From Bacteroidota bacterium (lineage in GTDB: Bacteria; Bacteroidota; Bacteroidia; Bacteroidales; F082), in contig JAJRQZ010000033.1 in assembly GCA_024279935.1 (NCBI GenBank), positions 20,852-84,851 of the forward strand: DNA of 64,000 bases, written 5' to 3'. How positions within the stretch are numbered: the first letter of the stretch is position 1; each line of letters starts with the position of its first letter. The position numbers and the translations under genes are program-made. A model generated the notes under the pieces. The model was not told where the DNA came from. It did no database searches and saw only the letters and a program-made list of their open reading frames with translations. Shown here piece after piece: positions 10,093-19,403 of this stretch.

Positions 10093-11445
10093 ATGAATAT
10101 TGCTATTTTGAACGCCATATCCCCGGTTGACGGAAGATACCACAACAAGACAAGCGAACTTTCGGCTTATTTCTCCGAATTCGCCTTGTTCAAATATAGG
10201 GCAAAAGTGGAAATTGAATATTTCATTGCTTTGTGCGAACTCCCCTTGCCGGGAACCGAGAATTTCAAGCACGAAATATTTTCCGACCTACGGTCTATAT
10301 ATCAGGACTTTAGCCTTAATGATGCTTTTTTGATAAAGGAAAAAGAAAAAGTAACCAACCACGACGTAAAGGCTGTTGAATATTTTATAAAAGATAAGTT
10401 TGAGGAGCTTGATATTGCGGAATTCAAGGAGTTTATTCATTTTGGGCTAACATCGCAGGATATAAACAATACAGCAATACCGCTCTCGATGAAAGATGCC
10501 CACCAGGCTGTTTTGCTGCCACTTATAGACGAGCTGTTTACTAAGATCAACGAACTTGCGTTTAAGTGGAAAGATATTCCTATGCTGGCAAAAACCCATG
10601 GCCAACCGGCATCACCAACAAAGCTGGGCAAGGAACTATATGTTTTTTGCGAGCGTATCGACAATCAGCTGGATCTGTTGAAGACCATTCCGTTTTCAGG
10701 AAAGTTCGGGGGTGCAACAGGCAATATGAACGCTCACCAGGTTGCCTACCCTTCAGTTGAATGGGAAAATTTCGCATCTGGATTCTTGATAAATCACCTG
10801 AAATTAAAACGCCAAAAAACAACTACCCAGATTGAGCATTACGATTATATGGCCGCCTATTTTGATAATCTGGCACGTATCAACACCATTCTGCTGGACT
10901 TGAGCCGCGATATATGGACTTACATCTCAATGGACTATTTCAAACAAACCATAAAAAAAGGGGAAGTAGGCTCGTCAGCCATGCCGCATAAGGTAAACCC
11001 CATTGATTTCGAAAATGCCGAAGGCAACATCGGTATAGCAAACGCTTTCCTAAACCATTTATCGACAAAGCTACCTGTTTCACGACTACAGAGGGACTTA
11101 ACTGACTCAACGGTTACACGGAACATCGGGCTCCCGATTGCTCACATGCTAATTGCTTATAAATCGCTCATAAAAGGTTTGGGCAAACTCGTTTTAAACG
11201 AAGAAAAAATCGCCGCTGACCTTGAAAACAACTGGGCAGTGGTAGCCGAGGCCATACAGACAATACTTCGCCGCGAGAATTACCCCAATCCTTATGAGGC
11301 CTTAAAAGCACTTACGCGAACCAACGACAGGATAACTTCCGAAACTATTCGTTCGTTCGTTATGGGACTCGATATTTCAGATAAAATAAAGAATGAGCTT
11401 CTTGCCATCAGCCCTGAAAATTATACCGGCATAAATTTAATTTGA
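10093..11445 (+). CDS. purB: Adenylosuccinate lyase
   Basis: Cleaves SAICAR in IMP synthesis and adenylosuccinate in AMP synthesis, releasing fumarate. The 450-residue length and N-terminal LNAISPVDGRYHNKTSELS match the long E. coli-type PurB. The fumarase-superfamily signature SSAMPHKVNPIDFENAEGN is present, as are FGLTSQDINNTAIP and KTHGQPASPTKLGKEL, which supply active-site residues. A TAATTTTG element (10071-10078) precedes the ATG, but no correctly spaced -33 box was found. The ABC exporter gene follows after 16 bp. Confidence 0.96.
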   Translation: MNIAILNAISPVDGRYHNKTSELSAYFSEFALFKYRAKVEIEYFIALCELPLPGTENFKHEIFSDLRSIYQDFSLNDAFLIKEKEKVTNHDVKAVEYFIKDKFEELDIAEFKEFIHFGLTSQDINNTAIPLSMKDAHQAVLLPLIDELFTKINELAFKWKDIPMLAKTHGQPASPTKLGKELYVFCERIDNQLDLLKTIPFSGKFGGATGNMNAHQVAYPSVEWENFASGFLINHLKLKRQKTTTQIEHYDYMAAYFDNLARINTILLDLSRDIWTYISMDYFKQTIKKGEVGSSAMPHKVNPIDFENAEGNIGIANAFLNHLSTKLPVSRLQRDLTDSTVTRNIGLPIAHMLIAYKSLIKGLGKLVLNEEKIAADLENNWAVVAEAIQTILRRENYPNPYEALKALTRTNDRITSETIRSFVMGLDISDKIKNELLAISPENYTGINLI

Positions 11446-11461
11446 TGTTAAACAGTAGTTT

Positions 11462-13282
11462 ATGAAAAAGTTTTATCGAGTCCTTGCCTACATTAAACCA
11501 TATAGTGCTTATGCAGGCCTAAATGTTTTGTTCAATATCTTAACTGTGGTATTCTCCCTGTTTTCGTTTACTTTATTGGTGCCCTTCTTGAATTTGCTTT
11601 TCGGTCAGGAAGAACTTGTTAAGGTTGAACCGGTCTTGGAATTCAACACTAAATCTTTTTTAAGCTACCTGAATTACGAAATTAGCCAGATTATTCTATC
11701 CGAGGGGAAGATCCAGGCCCTTATTTATATCTGTATAGTTATACTGGTAGCGTTTTTCTTCAGGAACCTCGCACGTTTCATGGCCATGTATTTCATGGCA
11801 AACGTTAGGGTCGGGGCAATAAAAGGAATAAGGAACTCCATTTATAAAAAACTCTTGATTTTACCCCTATCATTTTACAGCAAGCATAAAAAAGGCGATA
11901 TAATTGCCCGTGTAACAACTGATGTTCAAGAAGTTGAATATTCGATAATGAACTATCTGGAAATGATAGTGCGCGATCCGGTAACTATTGTCGCCTTCCT
12001 GATATTTATGATCAGCATCAGCCCGCAGTTAACTCTTTTTGTTTTAATTATTCTTCCCATCACAGGGATAATTATAGGGCGCATAGGCAAAAGCTTGCGC
12101 AAGCAATCAAAAGTAGGCCAAAATATGTTTGCCGGCTTGTTGGCCACTATCGAAGAGTCCATTTCAGGGCTTAGGATCATAAAGGCTTTCAACGCAATAG
12201 ATTATACAGACAATAAGTTTAAGGAGTTCAATAACGACTATTCAAAGCTTTTGATATGGATTTATCGCCGCAGGGATTTGTCCTCGCCGCTGAGCGAGTT
12301 CTTGTCATCGGTTGTGATCATTGTCGTTTTATGGTTCGGAGGACGGATGGTCCTTGCCGACAGTCCCGGTATAGCGGCAGCGGACTTCATTACCTATATT
12401 GTTGTTTTCTCGCAGATAATACCTCCTGCCAAAACCTTTTCCCAGGGGTTCTTCAGTATTCAAAAAGGAATAGCCTCGGCCGAAAGAATTTTTGAGATAC
12501 TCGATGCCGAGGAGCTTATCGAAGAAAAGCCGGACGCAAAAGATATCGATGGTTTCCATAAGGAACTTGACTTTAGGAATGTTACCTTTAAATATGAGAA
12601 GGAGGACGTGCTCAAGAATATAAACCTTAAGATTCCCAAAGGCAAGCTTATTGCCTTGGTCGGCGAATCAGGCGGTGGCAAATCCACTATGGCTGATTTA
12701 ATGCCGCGATTTTATGATGTTTCATCAGGTGGCATTTATGTTGACGGTGAGAACATCAAAGACTTGAAAATTGACGCCCTCAGAAAACTGATGGGGATTG
12801 TCTCGCAGGAAAGCATTCTCTTCAACGACAGCATCTTTAACAATATTGCCTTCGGACTCGACGATGTTTCGGAAGAAGATGTTGTTGCCGCGGCAAAAGT
12901 TGCTAACGCACATGAGTTTATAATGAACACCGAAGAAGGTTATAAGACAAATATCGGCGACAGGGGAGTAAAGCTTTCCGGTGGTCAGAGGCAAAGAATA
13001 AGCATTGCCAGGGCAGTTTTGGCAAACCCACCGATACTGATCCTCGATGAGGCCACCTCATCGCTTGATACCGAATCGGAAAAACTTGTTCAGGAAGCGC
13101 TTTTCAATATTATGAAAGACAGGACTTCTGTTGTAATTGCCCACCGTTTGTCAACCATTCAGCATGCCGACGAGATCATTGTCTTGAAGAAAGGGAAAAT
13201 AGCCGAGCGAGGTACGCATAGCCAACTTATTGAGTTGAAGGGTGTTTACAGAAAACTCCAGGATTTGCAATCATTTAAATAA
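11462..13282 (+). CDS. MsbA-like ABC transporter, fused permease and ATPase
   Basis: A 606-residue half-transporter that would work as a dimer. Residues ~1-330 are the six-helix exporter domain. The nucleotide-binding domain has Walker A GESGGGKST (about 400), Q-loop MGIVSQESILFNDSI, signature LSGGQRQRIS, Walker B ILILDEATSSLD and H-loop VIAHRLSTI. The layout fits MsbA-type lipid A flippases and related lipid or drug exporters. Two lipid A genes (lpxK, lpxH) occur about 5 kb away, but not in the same operon, so lipid A-core as substrate is an inference. Probably cotranscribed with purB. Confidence 0.88.
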   Translation: MKKFYRVLAYIKPYSAYAGLNVLFNILTVVFSLFSFTLLVPFLNLLFGQEELVKVEPVLEFNTKSFLSYLNYEISQIILSEGKIQALIYICIVILVAFFFRNLARFMAMYFMANVRVGAIKGIRNSIYKKLLILPLSFYSKHKKGDIIARVTTDVQEVEYSIMNYLEMIVRDPVTIVAFLIFMISISPQLTLFVLIILPITGIIIGRIGKSLRKQSKVGQNMFAGLLATIEESISGLRIIKAFNAIDYTDNKFKEFNNDYSKLLIWIYRRRDLSSPLSEFLSSVVIIVVLWFGGRMVLADSPGIAAADFITYIVVFSQIIPPAKTFSQGFFSIQKGIASAERIFEILDAEELIEEKPDAKDIDGFHKELDFRNVTFKYEKEDVLKNINLKIPKGKLIALVGESGGGKSTMADLMPRFYDVSSGGIYVDGENIKDLKIDALRKLMGIVSQESILFNDSIFNNIAFGLDDVSEEDVVAAAKVANAHEFIMNTEEGYKTNIGDRGVKLSGGQRQRISIARAVLANPPILILDEATSSLDTESEKLVQEALFNIMKDRTSVVIAHRLSTIQHADEIIVLKKGKIAERGTHSQLIELKGVYRKLQDLQSFK

Positions 13283-13284
13283 TC

Positions 13285-13461
13285 GTTACTACTCAGCAGT
13301 AGAGAAAAATATTAACTCATTGGTTACCTATCCGTTTTGTCACAATTTTTGTTTGAAAAACACAAAATTTCCGCCAAAACTACTGGGATTTCAAATATAT
13401 AACCCCACGCTGAAGCATGGGGCTATTGATAATCAACTTGATAAACCTGCTGAGTAGTAAC
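13285..13461. mobile_element. MITE-like 177-bp element with 15-bp terminal inverted repeats and inner hairpin
   Basis: GTTACTACTCAGCAG at 13285-13299 and CTGCTGAGTAGTAAC at 13447-13461 are perfect inverted repeats. The interior has no gene but holds a stem-loop (CCCCACGC-TGAA-GCATGGGG, 13405-13424) with one mismatch. A short non-coding unit with matched ends that fills an intergenic gap fits a MITE or REP/REPIN-type element moved by a transposase elsewhere. No target duplication was recognised. It could also act as a terminator between the convergent genes. Confidence 0.55.
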
Positions 13462-13467
13462 AAATAA

Positions 13468-14010
13468 TCACTTATTATTCTGCTTAGGCCTTATTTGCCT
13501 AAACCACTCAAAAATAGCGACCGACAGGGCATGAGCGACATTCAGTGAAGAGATAAGACCCGGCACGGGAATGTGAAGCCTGATATTTATCTTTTCCAGA
13601 ATTCCCGAACTTATGCCCAATACTTCGTTTCCCAGAACAAACACGACTTTCTCGGGCAGGGAGTAGTCGAAAATATCAGATGAGTCTTCAGAAGTCTCAA
13701 TCGCTATAATGCTATAATCATCAGGTATTTTCGCCAAGGCAACATCATAGTTTTCCACTATTTGCCATTTGACTTTATTGGCAGCACCACTTGCGGTTTT
13801 GATAATTTTGAACTTCTTGAAGGTATTGGCTTTTTTAGAGATGAAGAAAATGCTCAACGCCCCTATATTTGCACCAAGCCTAATTATCGAACCCATATTT
13901 TCAGGAGTCCTGATGTCATCGGCTATTATTATCGGCCGTGATATCTTATTATAAATATCGGCAGTATTCAACTCCCGAAATAAATCGTACGAATTTATCG
14001 GCTTTGCCAT
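13468..14010 (-). CDS. TrmH/SpoU-family RNA 2'-O-methyltransferase
   Basis: A 180-residue SPOUT-fold protein, the size of the catalytic domain alone. The three SpoU motifs are present: motif 1 RTPENMGSIIRLGANIG (residues ~33-50), motif 2 VFVLGNEVLGIS (~127-138) and motif 3 IPVPGLISSLNVAHALSVAIFE (~148-169; shown here in part). These bind S-adenosylmethionine through a trefoil knot and methylate a ribose in tRNA or rRNA. The target nucleotide cannot be told from sequence. Single gene, convergent with the ABC exporter and separated from it by the MITE-like element. Confidence 0.87.
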   Translation of the reverse strand: MAKPINSYDLFRELNTADIYNKISRPIIIADDIRTPENMGSIIRLGANIGALSIFFISKKANTFKKFKIIKTASGAANKVKWQIVENYDVALAKIPDDYSIIAIETSEDSSDIFDYSLPEKVVFVLGNEVLGISSGILEKINIRLHIPVPGLISSLNVAHALSVAIFEWFRQIRPKQNNK

Positions 14011-14021
14011 AATGCAAAAAT

Positions 14022-14058
14022 AAAAAAAGCCTCCTTATACGATAAAGAGGCTTTTTTT
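14022..14058 (-). terminator. Rho-independent terminator
   Basis: AAAAAAAGCCTC at 14022-14033 pairs with GAGGCTTTTTTT at 14047-14058 around a 13-base loop. It sits 21 bp after the stop of the T9SS cargo gene and upstream of the methyltransferase gene, so it ends transcription of the cargo gene. The symmetric A/T flanks would let it work in both directions. Confidence 0.8.
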
Positions 14059-14079
14059 GAATTTAATGATATATGTTAT

Positions 14080-16524
14080 TTATTCGATAACAACTTTTTG
14101 TGTGGTTGTTCCGGTAGCAGTTTTGATATTAACGAAATAAACTCCATTAGGCAAGCTTTCAGTTGACACCCTAAGTGTATTTACACCGACATTCCGGTTA
14201 AAAACAACTTGCCCGACAGTGTTAACTATAGTTACATTTGAAATTTCCCCATTTGATCCCACTTGAATATAATCGCTGGCAGGATTTGGATAAACGGAAA
14301 TATATTGTTTTTCCCCGTTTTCGTTTATACCAACTGTAATATTGGCAACAACGTTCTTAGTAACCCAATCATTTGTCAGATCATTGCTTCTGATCACTAA
14401 ATTAGCTGTATAAACATCGCTTTCGAGACCAGTGGCATCAATAGTCATAGTTACATCAATTACTTCATCTTGAACCAAGGTTCCGTTTGTATAATCAGTT
14501 GACAACCAGGCAATAGAGCTAGTCCCTGTTAAGTTGGCGCGAATATTCCAGTTATACTGAAGTTCAGGATTATCAGAAAGATGCCCCCAACCCGGTCCGG
14601 CAGCCATCCAGTCGCCGTCAGGATTTACAGGACCCTCATCGCAACCGGGGGTAAATAAACCGCCAATCGAGGATAACCAATATCCTACCCAGATATCGCC
14701 ACCTTCAATATAAACAGGGCTGTCAAGAGTAACCGTAACCCATGAGGCTGCTCCATTATCGGCAAATGTCTGCTCATGAAGCAAATCACCCGGGCCCGGA
14801 GTGTGTATAGATCCCATATCATAAACCTGAAGTTTATAATCGGTACCGGGGTCATTGATATAAACATCAACTGATGTAAGTTCCATGCCGATATATGGTT
14901 TCACGAGATCAGCCGGGAAACGCGCTGCTACCCTCCACTCATAATCGTCGGCTGAGCCAATAGCGCTAAAAGGATCGCCGTCGTAGTTTAAAGTAACCTC
15001 GTCGCGATCGGAAATACTATTGTTGGCTGTTGCAGGGCTAGGATCAGCGGATAAAACCGCGTTTAAATCTTTAGCAGCATGGACACCGGCCGGCTCCTGC
15101 GATAAAGATTTGTTTCCCAAGGAATAAACAGGTGTAATGTCATAGTCGAGGTCGTCAACGCCATCATTGCTCATGCTAAAAGTATCCTCGAAGGTTTCAC
15201 CTGTTTCAATATTATAGAAAACAGGATCCGAATCCACGATAATTACCGGAGGAGTAGTTCCCTCGACAAGAACTATATATTCTACATCATCGAAATAATA
15301 ATGGGCTGTTTCCCCTGTTGGGGCTCCTGCAAACAAATCGGCGCCCCCCAGTTGAAGTGTTCCCGGGTCGCCTTGTGCCTGAAGGCTAAACTGCCATTCC
15401 TGAATCAATACATCGTCGATATAAAACTCTGCCCAGTCGTTGTCAAGGTCAATAATGCTCTTCAATTGAATCCAAGTGTCGTGAGGATAAGTAAAGAATG
15501 ATGAGTTATCACCGCCGGCATTCATATAACCATCGCCCGTGGCTCCAAAATATGCTTCGTAAGCCCACTCGATACCGGGAGCCTCGAAGTGCTGTATATT
15601 GAAGTAGCCACCGAATCCTGTCTCTATCCAGTATTTTACGTTGATTTGATATTTACCTGAAGTTTTATCCCCTAGTTTCAAAATAAGGTCTGTTGACCCG
15701 TTTACATCAACTGATTTCGTCGGGCTAGAAGCCTGATCATCAGAAATCAAGGCATCTTCGCTTCCGCCAGGCTCATTGCTCCAGGTAGTCCAGAAACCGC
15801 TGGTGTCCGTTAATGCAAGGTATTCGCCAACAGTATGCGACTCAAAGTCGTCCTGATACAAATAATCGTAACCTGATTTTACAACAACACCGTCAACACC
15901 TGCAAGATCACCGTCGTTGCCTACATATTGCCAAGCCAACTTGAATGGTGCACCGGCATAAGCATCGAGGTTTATTGTAACGAAATTCCATGCCCAATCG
16001 GCAGCGGGGTCAATAACATCGGCAGCATTCCAAAGTTCCGTCCAGGTAACTCCGTCATCAGTTGAGATATGTAATTTCAGTGTGGCAGCAGTAATCCAGG
16101 GGCCGCTAACACCGGCATACCAGTCAACTTTTAATGGGGTTTCGCCGGCAGCGTCTATCGATGGCGTTATCAACCATTCGTCTTGGTCTTCACCTACCCA
16201 GGGAACCATTGCTGAAAACAAACTTGAAGGATCGATATCACTAAATGGATTTGTTGTTGGATTTGTTTGTATCCAGTTGTTTCCATTTGGGTTGAAGTCA
16301 ATAATTGTCCAATCCGTCGGAGGCCATGATGTGTCATCGTCGAATCCTTCGGTCAAAAGCATAGTGCGCGAAGCCATAACATCTTTTTGCGGGGTAACTT
16401 TGACCGTGTTTGAAGTTTTCAAGCCCAACTTTTGGGCTTTGGTCATAAGGTTCTGGGCATTAGCGAAACTAAATGTCAGCATAAATGCCAGAGCCAATGA
16501 AATTAAATACGTAAATTTTCTCAT
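14080..16524 (-). CDS. Large secreted protein with choice-of-anchor-J-like domains and T9SS sorting tail
   Basis: An 814-residue exported protein. Residues 1-23 are a signal peptide ending FSFANAQ. A cleaved-adhesin/choice-of-anchor-J type beta-sandwich follows (TEGFDDDTSWPPTDWTIIDF to about 210), then a second, LamG/concanavalin-like region (~225-420), an abnormal-spindle-like linker (DPVFYNIETGETFEDTF), a further beta-domain, and a C-terminal type A sorting domain starting YISVYPNPASDYIQV and ending TTTQKVVIE. This tail is recognised by the type IX system, which moves cargo across the outer membrane. No catalytic residues were seen, so an adhesin or surface-binding role is likeliest. Single gene with its own terminator. 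Confidence 0.8.
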   Translation of the reverse strand: MRKFTYLISLALAFMLTFSFANAQNLMTKAQKLGLKTSNTVKVTPQKDVMASRTMLLTEGFDDDTSWPPTDWTIIDFNPNGNNWIQTNPTTNPFSDIDPSSLFSAMVPWVGEDQDEWLITPSIDAAGETPLKVDWYAGVSGPWITAATLKLHISTDDGVTWTELWNAADVIDPAADWAWNFVTINLDAYAGAPFKLAWQYVGNDGDLAGVDGVVVKSGYDYLYQDDFESHTVGEYLALTDTSGFWTTWSNEPGGSEDALISDDQASSPTKSVDVNGSTDLILKLGDKTSGKYQINVKYWIETGFGGYFNIQHFEAPGIEWAYEAYFGATGDGYMNAGGDNSSFFTYPHDTWIQLKSIIDLDNDWAEFYIDDVLIQEWQFSLQAQGDPGTLQLGGADLFAGAPTGETAHYYFDDVEYIVLVEGTTPPVIIVDSDPVFYNIETGETFEDTFSMSNDGVDDLDYDITPVYSLGNKSLSQEPAGVHAAKDLNAVLSADPSPATANNSISDRDEVTLNYDGDPFSAIGSADDYEWRVAARFPADLVKPYIGMELTSVDVYINDPGTDYKLQVYDMGSIHTPGPGDLLHEQTFADNGAASWVTVTLDSPVYIEGGDIWVGYWLSSIGGLFTPGCDEGPVNPDGDWMAAGPGWGHLSDNPELQYNWNIRANLTGTSSIAWLSTDYTNGTLVQDEVIDVTMTIDATGLESDVYTANLVIRSNDLTNDWVTKNVVANITVGINENGEKQYISVYPNPASDYIQVGSNGEISNVTIVNTVGQVVFNRNVGVNTLRVSTESLPNGVYFVNIKTATGTTTQKVVIE

Positions 16525-16769
16525 AATGATAAATATTAATTAGTAATTTTTGTTGCTAGCTAATTTAGAAAAAAGATTAACAACTGAAAGAAAAAGATGA
16601 AAATTAATTGTTAAGAAGCTTTTAACTAAAATATCCGTCAATATTTTATCGTCCCCGATGAACTTACAGGCTTGAAAACCCGTAAAAGGTTTTTCGTGTC
16701 CGCTTCATGTAAACTTAATCTGATATTATTAATAATATACCTTTGCACTTTTTAAAACCAAAGTATCTG
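16525..16769. other. Divergent promoter region of T9SS cargo gene and gap
   Basis: 245 bases between divergent genes. A -7-like TACCTTTG lies at 16738-16745 for the gap transcript, with no clear -33 partner. The cargo gene start is preceded by an AT-rich stretch. No repeats or RNA genes seen. Confidence 0.35.
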
Positions 16770-17783
16770 ATGTCGAAAATTAGAGTTGCCATAAATGGTT
16801 TCGGACGAATAGGAAGGGTAACGTTCCGGTGCATTGAGCTGAAAGGGAACATGGAGGTTGTTGCCATAAACGACATAACCGACTCGGCTAATCTTGCACA
16901 TCTGTTAAAATACGACTCCGTTCAAGGTCAGTTTAATGGCTTGGTGGAGCACAATGGCGATTATTTACTGGTCAACGGGAAGAAAGTGTTGGTCTTTCAG
17001 GAGGAAGACCCATCAAAACTGCCCTGGAAAAGCTTGGGAATTGATGTTGTCATAGAATCGACAGGAATGTTTGTGAGAAGGGACCAGGCCATTAAGCATA
17101 TTGAAGGTTCCGGTGCCCGCAAAGTAATTATCTCAGCCCCTGCCAAAGGTGAGGCAGATGATGTCCAATATATTGTACTTGGCGTAAACAACCACCTTAT
17201 AAACAAAAACGACCTGGTGATTTCAAATGCATCCTGCACGACAAACAATGTAGCCCCTTTGATTAAGGTGCTGGATGAGAACTGGGGAATCGAAAAAGGG
17301 TTTATGACGACTGTCCACTCATATACCAAGGATCAGAATTTGGTTGACGGCCCGCATAAAGATTGGCGTCGCGGCAGGGCGGCGGCCTACTCAATAGTGC
17401 CTACCACGACCGGGGCCGCAAAAGCCTCGTCGAAAATATTCCCGCACCTTGCCAAAAACCTGGGTGGCGCGGGCATCAGGGTGCCTGTGCCCGACGGCAG
17501 CTTGACCGACCTAACATGCACATTGAAAAAATCGACCAGCGAAAAGGAGATCAATCTGGCTTTCAGGAAAGCATCGGAAAATGAATTAAAAGGCATATTG
17601 CAATATACCGAGGACCCGATTGTTTCTTCCGACGTTATCGGCAATACGCACTCGGCGGTTTTTGATGCTAATTTAACGGCTGTTCTTGGGGACAAGCAAA
17701 AACTAGTCAAGGTAGTTGCCTGGTACGACAACGAAATGGGATACTCGTCTCGTTTAGTGGAACTGATAGAGAAGTTCGTATAA
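16770..17783 (+). CDS. gap: Glyceraldehyde-3-phosphate dehydrogenase, type I
   Basis: Glycolytic enzyme that oxidises and phosphorylates glyceraldehyde 3-phosphate using NAD. The 337-residue length fits. The N-terminal Rossmann motif is INGFGRIGR, and the catalytic cysteine lies in SNASCTTNNVAP. The downstream VHSYTKDQNLVDGPHKDWRRGR and WYDNEMGYSSRLVEL are standard. ATG at 16770 (MSKIRVAING) is chosen over an in-frame TTG at 16743, which would give a leader not seen in the family. Single-gene transcript, convergent with lpxH. Confidence 0.96.
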   Translation: MSKIRVAINGFGRIGRVTFRCIELKGNMEVVAINDITDSANLAHLLKYDSVQGQFNGLVEHNGDYLLVNGKKVLVFQEEDPSKLPWKSLGIDVVIESTGMFVRRDQAIKHIEGSGARKVIISAPAKGEADDVQYIVLGVNNHLINKNDLVISNASCTTNNVAPLIKVLDENWGIEKGFMTTVHSYTKDQNLVDGPHKDWRRGRAAAYSIVPTTTGAAKASSKIFPHLAKNLGGAGIRVPVPDGSLTDLTCTLKKSTSEKEINLAFRKASENELKGILQYTEDPIVSSDVIGNTHSAVFDANLTAVLGDKQKLVKVVAWYDNEMGYSSRLVELIEKFV

Positions 17784-17797
17784 TAGTTTCTGTTAAA

Positions 17798-18568
17798 TCA
17801 TTTTTTTCCCCAATATTCGAGGCGCATTTCCCCATGCTCGAAGACACCATACGAAAAATGCCCCAACCAATCGCCCAGGATGATCATCTCACAGCTGTCG
17901 CCAATCCCCACCTGTACGGGAATATGCCTATGCCCGAAGATAAAGTAATTTATTTCGGGATTTTGCTCAAGTTTCTTTTTTGAATAACGAAACAGCATTT
18001 CATCGCTGATTTCATATTCGATATCTTTTTTGCCTTCTTTGGCAATATTGGCCAACCTGCTTTTTCTGGAGAGGAACAAACCCATCCTAGCCCCGATATC
18101 AGGGTGCAACCATCTGAACAAAAACTGATTAGGCTTAAATTCAAAGACTTTCTTGAGGAGTTTATAGCCTTTATCGCCGGGCCCCAGGCCATCGCCGTGA
18201 GCCATAAAAAGTTTCTTGCCCGAATACTCGAAAACCTTTGGCCTTCGGTGGACGCTTATATTTAATTCCTCTTTGAGATAATTGAACGCCCAAACATCGT
18301 GGTTTCCCCTAAAAAGGTGCACAGCGATACCGCTATCCGTAATCTCGGCAAGTTTTCCTAAAATACGGGTATAACCTTTCGGCACGACATATTTATATTC
18401 AAACCAAAAATCGAAAACATCACCCATCAAGAAAATCCCGCTCGCATCCTGCTTGATTGTATCCAGCCAATCGACAAGCATTTTTTCCCTTTCCAGGCTG
18501 CTTTTTTTATCAGGTATCCCCAAATGAAAATCCGACGCAAAATATAGCTTAGTCCTCCTCACATCCAA
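17798..18568 (-). CDS. lpxH: UDP-2,3-diacylglucosamine diphosphatase (LpxH-type)
   Basis: Metallophosphoesterase of 256 residues that would hydrolyse UDP-2,3-diacylglucosamine to lipid X in lipid A synthesis at the inner-membrane face. Metal-binding motifs are FASDFHLG (~10-17), MGDVFDFWFEY (~48-58), FRGNHDVW (~85-92), MAHGDGLGPGD (~122-132) and FGHRHIP (~210-216). The DFHLG/GDVFDFW pairing is the LpxH hallmark among calcineurin-like phosphatases. It is third in an lpxK-pnp-lpxH strand group; the presence of lpxK supports the lipid A assignment. Confidence 0.88.
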   Translation of the reverse strand: MDVRRTKLYFASDFHLGIPDKKSSLEREKMLVDWLDTIKQDASGIFLMGDVFDFWFEYKYVVPKGYTRILGKLAEITDSGIAVHLFRGNHDVWAFNYLKEELNISVHRRPKVFEYSGKKLFMAHGDGLGPGDKGYKLLKKVFEFKPNQFLFRWLHPDIGARMGLFLSRKSRLANIAKEGKKDIEYEISDEMLFRYSKKKLEQNPEINYFIFGHRHIPVQVGIGDSCEMIILGDWLGHFSYGVFEHGEMRLEYWGKK

Positions 18569-18593
18569 TTCCTTTCAGGCAAAAATAGGGAAA

Positions 18594-19403
18594 TTATAAT
18601 TCAACCAATAGCGACTTAATTATTTGTGTCATTTTAGGAGTGGCAATGGCAGCGGCATCAATTACCTGCTCATGTGTTATTTCCACCAATTTCCCTTCCA
18701 CGCCCAGGTCGGTAATAACAGAAATCGCCAAAACCGGCAAATCCATGTGGCGGGCAACAATAACCTCCGGCACAGTTGACATACCGACGGCATCGGCGCC
18801 TATCGACCTCACATATTTATATTCTGCCAGCGTTTCATAAGTCGGGCCGCTAACCCCTGCATAAACACCGGTTTGGTATTTTATGCCATGTTTGTCCGCT
18901 ATTTTTTTTGCTTTGTTCAACAGTTCGGTATTATAAGCATCGCTCATATCAACAAAACGAGGCCCCATAGCGGCAATGTTAGTGCCTATCAATGGGTTTG
19001 GCATCAAGTTGATATGGTCGGTTATAAACATGATATCACTGACCTTAAAACCAGGGTTTACACCTCCGCTTGCGTTTGAAACGATTAAAAAGTCGATGCC
19101 CAACTTCTTCAAGACCCTGACAGGGAAAGTTACTTCCTGCATTGAATATCCCTCGTAGAAATGAAACCGCCCGCTCATGGCAACGATATTGACGCCGTTT
19201 AGCTTGCCGAAGATCAATCTCCCGTTATGGCCTTCAACAGTCGATACCGGAAAATCGGGAATGTCGGTATAAGAAATACTGGAGCTTTCTTCAATTTCAT
19301 TTGCCAAATCCCCCAGGCCCGAGCCCAAGATTATTCCAACTTTAGGTTTGATATTAATTTTATTATTGATGTGACCCACTGTTGAGCTTAGTCTCTCTAA
19401 CAT
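18594..19403 (-). CDS. Purine-nucleoside phosphorylase
   Basis: Cleaves inosine and guanosine (and deoxy forms) with phosphate in purine salvage. The 269-residue length and motifs fit the trimeric PNP family: GIILGSGLGDLANEIE, VEGHNGRLIFGKLNG, MSGRFHFYEGYSM, VSNASGGVNPGF, YAGVSGPTYETLAEYK and GADAVGMSTVPEVIVARH. The conserved Glu in GPTYET and the Asn of the ITDL/GVEGKL region bind the base. The first 41 bases overlap the end of lpxK; no internal ATG would keep the N-terminal phosphate loop, so the overlap looks real. Confidence 0.92.
   Translation of the reverse strand: MLERLSSTVGHINNKINIKPKVGIILGSGLGDLANEIEESSSISYTDIPDFPVSTVEGHNGRLIFGKLNGVNIVAMSGRFHFYEGYSMQEVTFPVRVLKKLGIDFLIVSNASGGVNPGFKVSDIMFITDHINLMPNPLIGTNIAAMGPRFVDMSDAYNTELLNKAKKIADKHGIKYQTGVYAGVSGPTYETLAEYKYVRSIGADAVGMSTVPEVIVARHMDLPVLAISVITDLGVEGKLVEITHEQVIDAAAIATPKMTQIIKSLLVEL

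Noticed and set aside
14080..16524. Part of the T9SS machinery
   Set aside because: It carries the sorting tail of a cargo protein; no por/gld/spr machinery genes are present.
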